NCBI GenBank assembly: GCA_964577175.1
Contig: CAZNYC010000008.1
Coordinates: forward strand, 1-54,023
From: BS750m-G62 sp964577175
GTDB lineage: Bacteria; Planctomycetota; Phycisphaerae; FEN-1346
Direction of reading: 5' to 3'
Length of the DNA: 54,023 bases
In this document: positions 16,889-24,800 of the stretch, piece after piece
How the letters are laid out: every line of letters begins with the position of its first letter
Position numbering within the stretch: the stretch's first letter is position 1
Program-made: the position numbers and the translations under genes
Notes under the pieces: model-generated
Told to the model about the DNA's origin: nothing
What the model saw: only the letters and a program-made list of their open reading frames with translations
Databases searched by the model: none

Positions 16889-18990
16889 TGAGATTCTACT
16901 ATCCATCCTTCCTCTGGGCGCTGCTGCTGGCGGCGATTCCGATCGTTATCTATTACGTGATGCGATTTCGTTCGCTCAAGGTCGCCTGGGGGGCTACGTA
17001 TGTCTTGGAACGGGCCCTTACGCGCCTGCGAAAAAGGCTCTATCTGAAGCAGTTGATCCTGCTTGCCCTGCGGGTGCTCGTCGTCGTGGCGCTGGTCCTC
17101 GCGTTTGCCCGACCGCAAGCGGTCGGCCGCAGCGCGACGGTTTCGGGCACAGGGGTCCATCGCATTCTCGTGGTCGATGGTTCGTACAGCATGCACGCGG
17201 GCCGAGGCGATGCGACGGCATGGCAGCGGGCCGTCGCCACCATGCGGGAGATGGTTGCCACCTGGGGCCGGTCCGAGCGATGGTCGCTGGCGCTGGTAAC
17301 CGATAAGGTCGAGTGGGTTGTAGACGACCAGCCGATCGAATCGACCGAGGCGTGCTACGAGATCCTCGCCGAATTGCAGCCCCGGGAAGCCGCCGCCGCG
17401 CTGGCCCCCGCGCTGGAAACGATCCTCGAGCGGACCGGTGGCCGCCGGACGGAAATCTACGTCATGGCGGACAACCAGGCGTCGACCTGGCACGACGTGA
17501 ACGGAGTTGTTCGACCGGAGGGGCCCGACGTCCGCCTCTATTGGGTCGATACCTCGCCCGAGACCGGCGACAACCTCGGCGTGACGGAGGTCCGACCGAG
17601 CCAGCAGCGCGTGTTGCCGCAGCATCCGGTGCGCGTTTTCGCCCGCGTCCGCAACTTCTCCCAAGTTCCCAAAGAGGACGTGGACGTGATCTTCCTGATC
17701 GACGGGCGGCATGCCGCCAAAGAGCGAATCTCGCTGCTGCCGGGGCAGGAAGCGTGGACCTACGCCGACGTCGTTTTCGACGAAGCCGGCTCCCACTACG
17801 TCACCGCCCGCCTCCCCCGGGATGTGCTCGAGACGGACGACGCCATGTCGGCGGGTATCCAGGTCAGTCCGCCGCCGGCGGTGCGCGTCGTTCGCGATCC
17901 GCATCGCGGAGGGAAGTTCGATTCGGCCGAGGGATTCCTCGAACTGTTCGCCCGGGTGGCTGCCGGACTGGAAGACCCGATCGAGATCCAGCCCGCTTGT
18001 GACTCGGATTGCTCGGCCGAGGACCTTGCCGAGGCGGAGGTCGTTGTGGTGGACGGCGGGACGACGCTCACGGCTGAACTCGGGGAGACCCTCAAGGCCT
18101 ACGTCGATCGTGGCGGCTGTCTTCTGTTGGGTGCCGACGATGCCGTGCGTCGCGACGCGTGGCGTCACTGCTTGGGCCCCTCCGGGCTGATGCCGGCGGA
18201 TCTGGGTTCGCTCCAAGTGGAACCGCTGGGCGGCGAGACGTATCGCCGGATCTCGAGAACCGGATTTCAATCACCGGCGCTGCGGGCGTTCGAGACGGAC
18301 GACGCGGGCGACATCACCGCCACGAAGTTCTACTCGTGGTTTCGCCTGGAAAATATCGACGAAGATGCCGAGATCCTCGCCACCTTCGACAACGGTCAAC
18401 CGTTTGCGGTCATCAGCCGCCGGGACCCCGGCACGGTCGTCCTGATGGCGTCCGGGTTGAACTGTCGCAATAACAACCTGATCGCCCGCGAAACCGGGTA
18501 TGCGCTGGTCATGCGTTTGTTGATGACCGGTTTTGCGGGCGGTATTTATCCCCGCACGCTCAAGCCGGGCAGTCCCCTGCGACTGGAACTCGACGGCGAC
18601 CAACCGCCCACCGCCGTCCAGTTCGGCTTTCCCGGGGAGGAGACCACCCCACTGAGCGTCGAGACGGTCGGCTCGCGACAGGTGGCCGTACTGCCCCAAG
18701 GCGCGCGACGGACGGGGCTCGGCTCCGTCCTGGTTCTGGAGGGTGACGCGCACCGCCGAGTGTGGTTCGGCATCCAGGGTGAGCGAATCGATTCCGACCT
18801 TACACCCGTCAGTCCGAATATCGTGGAGGAACTTCAGGATCGGTGGAACCTTGCGGTCGCAACCGACTGGGAGCAACTCAGCGCGATCCTGGCCGACTCC
18901 CGCCATGGCCGGCCGTGGTACACCTGGGCGATCGTCCTGGTGCTGGCTGCCATGGCCGGGGAAATGGCCATGCAGAGGCTATTCGTATGA
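16888..18990 (+). CDS. BatA/VWA membrane protein of the MoxR operon
   Basis: A 700-residue protein starting at ATG 16888 within the DUF58 stop. The N-terminus is BatA-like: one membrane segment (about 5-24), a short loop with the typical RSLKVAWGATYVLERAL, and a second membrane segment (about 54-75, LKQLILLALRVLVVVALVLAF). A VWA domain follows with MIDAS-type VVDGSYSMHAG (about 93-103). Then come a CARDB-like beta domain (about 230-330) and a glutamine-amidotransferase-like fold (VVVDGGTTLTAELGETLKAY, about 385-415). A C-terminal membrane helix lies at about 675-695. The VWA and soluble parts are predicted to be periplasmic. It is probably a scaffold activated by the MoxR ATPase; the client is unknown. 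Confidence 0.82.
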   Translation: MRFYYPSFLWALLLAAIPIVIYYVMRFRSLKVAWGATYVLERALTRLRKRLYLKQLILLALRVLVVVALVLAFARPQAVGRSATVSGTGVHRILVVDGSYSMHAGRGDATAWQRAVATMREMVATWGRSERWSLALVTDKVEWVVDDQPIESTEACYEILAELQPREAAAALAPALETILERTGGRRTEIYVMADNQASTWHDVNGVVRPEGPDVRLYWVDTSPETGDNLGVTEVRPSQQRVLPQHPVRVFARVRNFSQVPKEDVDVIFLIDGRHAAKERISLLPGQEAWTYADVVFDEAGSHYVTARLPRDVLETDDAMSAGIQVSPPPAVRVVRDPHRGGKFDSAEGFLELFARVAAGLEDPIEIQPACDSDCSAEDLAEAEVVVVDGGTTLTAELGETLKAYVDRGGCLLLGADDAVRRDAWRHCLGPSGLMPADLGSLQVEPLGGETYRRISRTGFQSPALRAFETDDAGDITATKFYSWFRLENIDEDAEILATFDNGQPFAVISRRDPGTVVLMASGLNCRNNNLIARETGYALVMRLLMTGFAGGIYPRTLKPGSPLRLELDGDQPPTAVQFGFPGEETTPLSVETVGSRQVAVLPQGARRTGLGSVLVLEGDAHRRVWFGIQGERIDSDLTPVSPNIVEELQDRWNLAVATDWEQLSAILADSRHGRPWYTWAIVLVLAAMAGEMAMQRLFV

Positions 18991-19010
18991 CGCAAATTGT
19001 AGAACATGCC

Positions 19011-19062
19011 GTAGCGGAAGTCGTGAGACTTCCGGGTCCCGACCTCCCACGAGTTCGGCTAC
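19011..19062. repeat. REP-like inverted doublet, copy 2 (intergenic, next to a ribosome-binding site)
   Basis: Arm 1 (19011-19034): GTAG, CGGAAGTC, loop GTGA, GACTTCCG, a perfect stem. The spacer is only 4 bp. Arm 2 (19039-19062): CCGACCTC, CCAC, GAGTTCGG, CTAC, with one mismatch. It fills most of the gap between two VWA genes of one operon. The next gene's weak Shine-Dalgarno (AGGAA) begins 1-2 bases after the final CTAC, so the hairpins could influence ribosome access. Confidence 0.85.
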
Positions 19063-19072
19063 AGGAATCATC

Positions 19073-21832
19073 ATGACGCCGGACCGAACCACCGAATGGA
19101 TCCTGCAATACGCCAGCCGCGTTTCGCCGCTGTGGCTGCTGCTCGCGCTGCCGGCCGGTATGGCGGCGGCCTGGTGGTTGTACGGGAAAGAACGCCGCGC
19201 CACGACCGGCGCCCATGCGATGCTGCTGCCGACGTTGCGCTGCGGGCTGGCGGCCATGCTCGTGTTCCTCGCCTTTCGTCCGAGCCTGATCTGGCGCGAG
19301 ATCACCACCTGGCCGGGGCGGGTGATCCTCCTGGCCGACGATTCCGAAAGCATGGCGCCACGCGACACCTCGATGCCCGCGGAAGAAGCAGTCCTCCTGT
19401 ACCGGCAGATTCACGGAGACGTCGCCGGCGCGCCCCAGCAGTTCCACGACATGGCAGCCGAAGTGCGGGGCCTGATCCGGCTGGTCTATAGGTTGCGGCC
19501 CTTGTCCGCCGGCGGCGATCGGCAGCGGGACGAATTCTGGGATCAGGCCGAGGCGATCCAATCGCGGATCGACGAGACGTTCGACGTCATCCTCGACGCC
19601 GGCTCCGAGACCGCGGGCCTGCCAGACGCGCTGAGAGAGAAAGCGAACGAATCGGTCAGTTTGCTGAAAGGGATCCGGCAACGTTGTCGCTCCCTGCTTA
19701 CCGGGGACCGGCATCCGGGCAACGAAGCCTTCGATTCGGTAGCCGATGCACTCCGGGACACCGCCGATACCCTTCTCCGCTTGCAGGCGGCCGCAGACCG
19801 TGAAGCCGACGCGGACGCTGCCGGTTCCCTTCAGCGTGCCGCGGACGAAATCCGCAACACGCCCCGCATCGACCTGCTGGCAGCGGCACTCGAACAGGCG
19901 GCCGACGCGCTGCCCGACGTGTTGCCCGGTCAGAACTTTCAGGTCGTGCGCCTGATGGGCGGTCGGCACAGCGAATTGACCGGGTTCAGCGCCGATGATC
20001 TTCAGCCCGTACACGGCGAGACCCGGATCGCGGATCGGTTGCTGGCGTTGTTGTCCGACTACGGGTCCGACGAAGAGGACAAGTTCCCGATCACCACCAT
20101 CGTCTTGCTCGGCGATGGGCGCGATCTCTCGGGAACAACCGTTCAGACCGTCAGCCAGGCCGCAACGCGGGAACACGTTCCGATTTCCGGCGGAGCGGTA
20201 GGGAGTGTGAACGAACCATCCGACGTTGCGGTGCTCGACGTGGTCGCACCGCCCTACGCCGTGCAAGGCACAACGCTTCGGGTTTGCGTTCGGCTCAAAG
20301 TCGCGTTGCCCCAACCGGGCGAGATCCAGGTGCAACTGAAGCACGGCACGAAGGTGCTTGCGGAAGAGACCGTGTCGCCTTCTCCACGAGAGGCCGCCCT
20401 TCCGGGAAGCGAGAAGCAGCGATCCACAGACGGATACGACATCGTGGAAACCGTGCTCGCGTTTACTCCGCAAACCGCCGGCCGCTTCCGCTACACGGTG
20501 GAAGTCGCGTCGGTGCCCGGTGAGATCTTCCCGCGGCGCAATAACGCTGAAGACCTGGTGGTCCAAGTTCGCCCGGAAACGATTCGCATCCTGCTGGTCG
20601 ATTGGAAACCGCGGTGGGAAACGAGATTTGCGTTGAACATCCTGCGCCGCTTGGATTACGTCGAGTTGAACGACATCATCGTGATCGTAAGCGAGGACGG
20701 CAATCTTCCGCGCGGCGCCGTCAAAGGCACCTGGCCGCAGGATGACGCGACCCTGGCGCTCTACGACGTCGTCGTGCTGGGGGCTTTGCCTTCCGACGTG
20801 CTGACCGAGGAGGAATGGGATTTGCTGCGCCGCCTCGTCGAAGAAGACGGCAAGACGCTCCTGCTGCTGGCGAGCGGCCCCGGCACACTCGATGCGCTGG
20901 ATATGCGCCCGTACGTCGAGCCGCCCGAGGCGAGCCGTAGCCGAAATCGTGAGATTTCGGGGCCGGCGGTCACGCAAACCGCCCGAAGTCTCGTGACTTC
21001 GGCTACCGTGCACGTGGACCTTTCGAAGATATGCGTGACACAAGCGGGCTCTTCTCAGCCGCTGACCCGAGCACTCGGCCGGGTGGTTTCCTCGAATGGG
21101 GAAGTCGAAATCGCGACGTTGCACGCCCAACTGCAGCCGCTGCTTCTGGCCGCTCCCGGCAAGGGGCCCGTCGTGGCTACGCGGTATAAGGGCGCCGGCA
21201 AAATCGCTTACCTCGGCACGGATCAATTCTGGAAGCGCTTCAACCCGACCGCGCTCGACGCCCATGCCGCCCTCTACGTCAACAGCGTGTCCTGGGCCGT
21301 CGAAGGCGACTCCCCGGTCCCCGATCGAACGGCACCCCAATTGTTGCTGGACACGCCGTGGACCACCACCCGCGAGGCGTTTCAGGCCTGGGTCGTCCAT
21401 CCGTCCGAGGACGCCCGATTGGAGGCGGTGTCTGAGGGCGAGGTCGTCGCGACGGTCCCTGTCGAACCGGTTCACCCGGCATCCGTGCTGGGACGTGCCG
21501 TCTTCCCGTCCCTGCCCGCGGGCGAAGTCGAGATTCGCATGGCCGCGGCGCCGGACGTCGAGCCGCGCCATGTTGAAGTGCTCGAGCGCTACCCGGAGTT
21601 GCACTTCCTGGCTCGCGACGACGCGCTGCTCACGTCGCTGGCGGCCGACACCGGCGGCCGGTATGGATCGTTCACCGACCTTGCGACCCTGATCTGCGGC
21701 GTCGAGCCCAAGTCGCGGATTGAGAAGCAAGAGAGCATCTACCGGCTGTGGGACGCACGAATCGTCTTCGCTTTCATCCTGCTCGGGCTAACGGTCGAGT
21801 GGGTCTGGCGAAAGCTGGCGGGGTTGATTTGA
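19073..21832 (+). CDS. Large membrane-anchored VWA-like protein of the MoxR operon
   Basis: The product is 919 residues from ATG 19073, 10 bases after a REP-like doublet. The open frame extends upstream to 18743, but that part overlaps the previous gene and is a shadow. Two N-terminal membrane segments lie at about 18-38 and 44-64. A VWA-type strand VILLADDSESMAPRDT (about 85-100) follows, interrupted by a long helical insertion with a DADAAGSLQRAADEIR region. Next come the second half of the VWA fold (TIVLLGDGRDLSGTT), a CARDB-like domain, a glutamine-amidotransferase-like fold (IRILLVDWKPRWETRF; VVVLGALPSDVLTEEEWDLL) and a C-terminal membrane helix. Residues about 622-645 are an inserted REP-encoded peptide. 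The partner and substrate are unknown; the context indicates MoxR dependence. Confidence 0.8.
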   Translation: MTPDRTTEWILQYASRVSPLWLLLALPAGMAAAWWLYGKERRATTGAHAMLLPTLRCGLAAMLVFLAFRPSLIWREITTWPGRVILLADDSESMAPRDTSMPAEEAVLLYRQIHGDVAGAPQQFHDMAAEVRGLIRLVYRLRPLSAGGDRQRDEFWDQAEAIQSRIDETFDVILDAGSETAGLPDALREKANESVSLLKGIRQRCRSLLTGDRHPGNEAFDSVADALRDTADTLLRLQAAADREADADAAGSLQRAADEIRNTPRIDLLAAALEQAADALPDVLPGQNFQVVRLMGGRHSELTGFSADDLQPVHGETRIADRLLALLSDYGSDEEDKFPITTIVLLGDGRDLSGTTVQTVSQAATREHVPISGGAVGSVNEPSDVAVLDVVAPPYAVQGTTLRVCVRLKVALPQPGEIQVQLKHGTKVLAEETVSPSPREAALPGSEKQRSTDGYDIVETVLAFTPQTAGRFRYTVEVASVPGEIFPRRNNAEDLVVQVRPETIRILLVDWKPRWETRFALNILRRLDYVELNDIIVIVSEDGNLPRGAVKGTWPQDDATLALYDVVVLGALPSDVLTEEEWDLLRRLVEEDGKTLLLLASGPGTLDALDMRPYVEPPEASRSRNREISGPAVTQTARSLVTSATVHVDLSKICVTQAGSSQPLTRALGRVVSSNGEVEIATLHAQLQPLLLAAPGKGPVVATRYKGAGKIAYLGTDQFWKRFNPTALDAHAALYVNSVSWAVEGDSPVPDRTAPQLLLDTPWTTTREAFQAWVVHPSEDARLEAVSEGEVVATVPVEPVHPASVLGRAVFPSLPAGEVEIRMAAAPDVEPRHVEVLERYPELHFLARDDALLTSLAADTGGRYGSFTDLATLICGVEPKSRIEKQESIYRLWDARIVFAFILLGLTVEWVWRKLAGLI
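20937..21006. repeat. REP-like doublet, copy 3 (inside the VWA-like gene)
   Basis: Arm 1 (20937-20960): GTAG, CCGAAATC, GTGA, GATTTCGG, perfect. Spacer 22 bp. Arm 2 (20983-21006): CCGAAGTC, TCGT, GACTTCGG, CTAC, perfect. The element is read in frame as SRSRNREISG...ARSLVTSAT, placed in the loop after the amidotransferase-like fold (LDMRPYVEPPEA), where an insertion is likely to be tolerated. Confidence 0.88.
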
Positions 21833-21853
21833 GCGTAAGAGCGAAACGACCCG

Positions 21854-24800
21854 ATGCCATCGTTCCTAAGACAACTACCGAAACCCGTCGCCCGGCAATT
21901 GCGAGCGTTCTACCGACGCAAGCGCTTGTATGAGTTGTTGCGCGTCGTGCTGTCGGTCGTCACGGTCTATTTGCTCTGCGCGCTGGTCGTGATGCACGTT
22001 GACCGGTTCCTGTTCCTGGAGCCGTCAACCCGGCTGCTGCTGACGCGCGGCGCCCATGCCGTCGGCGTCCTCGTGGCCGTCATCCTGTTCGGCGGATTTC
22101 TGCTCCGTCGTATTAGTGCTCGACGCCTGGCCTACGAACTCGAGGACCGCTTGCCTTTGGACGCCGTGGAACGGTACGTCACCTTGGCCGAACTGGCAGA
22201 CGCCCCGGAGACGGCCCGCCTCTCCGAGGTCGGCAGTTCGCTGTTGGAGAGGCTCCGGGAAGAAACGGCCGATTACAGCAGCCGCTTTCGGGCCGGGCGA
22301 CTCGTTCGCGACCGGCGTCTGAAGCCGGCCGCCGGGCTCGCCCTTGCGGTCGTTGCCGTTTACGGAGTGCTGCTGATTCCCGCGGGCTACCAGTTTCCAC
22401 TCATGATCCAACGCTTCGTCGATCCCCGGGCGGACCTTTCGAAACCGAGCTTCGTGCGGATTGAAGTCACACCCACCGAGGCCGTGATCGGCAAGGGCGG
22501 CGAAATCGTGGTCCAGGCCCGGACGCACGGAGAAATGCCGGCCGTGGTGCGATGGCTCTATGACTTCTTCGATGCCGGGCCCGACCGCTGTTATCTGACG
22601 TTGGAGGAGGAACGTAGCCGAACTCGTACGAGTTCGGGGGGGCATCTGGAGGACCGAATTCTCACGAATTCGGCTACATCCGAAAAGCCGTCAAACCCCG
22701 CCGGCGAAGTGCACGAAATGAACCGGATCCAGAGGAACCTGTTCGTCTTTTCCAGAACCGACCTGCAGGACTCTTTTCAATTCCGCGTCCGTTGCGCCGA
22801 CGGCGAAACCGCCGTCCATTCGGCCGACGTGGCAGCCCAGCCGAAGATCACCGATGCACAGATGACGATTACTCCTCCCGGTTACACGAACCTGCCGCAG
22901 CGGGCGGTCCAGGACACTCAGGGCACGGTCCAACTCTATCCCGGCAGTCACGTGTCGCTCGAGTTCAGCACCGATCAGCCGGTCGCCGAGCGTCGCATCC
23001 TGTTAAGCAGTGGGGAAACGGTCGAGCCCGAATGGGACGCCCCCGCCCGCACCGGCCGCTACGCGTTCGAATTCGAGGACGACCTGGAACTCGCCGTCGA
23101 GGTTGTCAACCAGCGCGGTTTCCGAAATGTCGATCCGGTACGGCTGGCCCTGCGCAGCCTGCAGGACCAGAAACCGGTCATTGTGCTGAACCATCCGACC
23201 GGCGACATGGTCAGTGTCCCCGGTGAACTCGTTCCCCTCGAATTCGAGGTCGAAGACGACCTGGGGGTTTGCGAAGTCGTCGTGCAATACGTCCTGAATC
23301 CCGATCAGTCCGCCGACAACCCGATCAAGGAGATCCCCGTTGAACTGCCGACGCAGAAAAGGGGGGCGCAGAAGGCTGCCGTCTCGACCATGCTCGATCT
23401 GGACGAGATAGGCGCCGTGCCCGCGGATACCGTCCGGGTTGTGATCCGGGCTCGCGACGCGGCGGGTAACGACGGAATGTCGCGTGCGATTGCCATTCGC
23501 GTCGAAGCCTTTGCCCGGGGCGAAAACGAGCGCCGCCGGCTCGAGATCCTCGACTTCCTGGCCGGCGCTTTGCGCTCGGCTGCCGCCGATACTGCCCCGG
23601 ACGATCCGGCGGCGATCGCCCCGGCGGCTTACGACACGATCCTGGAATCCGCCGACCGGATCTCACTGGAGATCGGGTCGGCACCCTCTCTTACGTCGCT
23701 CCTGGAACGGCTCGAATTGGAGGTCCATTTCACCGACGAGCCGCAGTACAAAGAAGACGCCCGGATGATTGCGGGGATCGTCCGCGCGGCGGCCATGGCG
23801 GCGCCCGAGCAGCCGCATCGCGACATCTTGAGCAAACTGGGAGAACAGACGCTCCACGACCTAACCGTCTATCGCCGGTTGAAAAACCTCACCTGGCGGG
23901 TGTTCGGACTCGGCTACGAACTCGACTCCGTTCGCGAAAAGATCGAGGACATCCAGACCCATCGCCAGTCGGCCCTCCAGGCCCGTCGAGAACTTGCTGC
24001 CGACTATCTGGCCGGGATTACTCGCGCGGTCGAGAAGGACCCGTCCTACCAGGATCTCCTGAAACGCAAGGCCGACATCGGCAAGGAGGTCGTCCGGATC
24101 CAGCGGAAGATCCGAGAGGAAAGCCAGGGCGACGAACCGCCATTCTCGAACCCGGGCGGTCTTCCGCGGATCCAGCCGCCTCCGGGCCGCGGTCAGGAGT
24201 CGGCGGCGGTTCGCCAGCTGCGGGCGGAACTGAGCACCTTGGCGGCCGAAGCCTCCACACTCGATGAAGCGTTGGAGAACCGCCTGGCAGAGATCCGCGA
24301 ACAGGCGGCCGCCGACGATCCCGATACGGCCGCGAGCCTGAACGAGCACATCGGGGCCGAGACGCTCGCCAGGGCCGCGTCGCGGGCCGTCTCTGAGGCA
24401 ACCACAAAGCAGGTGCCCGCCGAAAAGGCCGCTGCGCAGGTCGCCGCCGGGCTCCTGGATTCAATCGAACGCGGAGCCGACCCCCTCGTAGAGACCCTCA
24501 ACCGGCGAACCGCGTTGTACCTGGCGACCGTCGAATCGGTCGGCGCAAGCCTGCTGGCACTGGCCGAAACCGAAAAACCGCTTGACGAACAGGCGTGTCG
24601 TGACGCCCAAGGGGAACTGGTTTCTGCGGTCTACCGGATCGTCCGCAAGGATGATCCTCTCCCGAGGCGCGTCCTGGCCTGTAACCAGGTATTCAAGCAT
24701 TTGCGCACTCTGCGCGAACTTCTCATTCCTCTGTTGCCGCAGTACGCCACATTCGAACAAGAGGCCCGCGGCAAACTGCGGGAAGAATTCGAAGGCGCCC

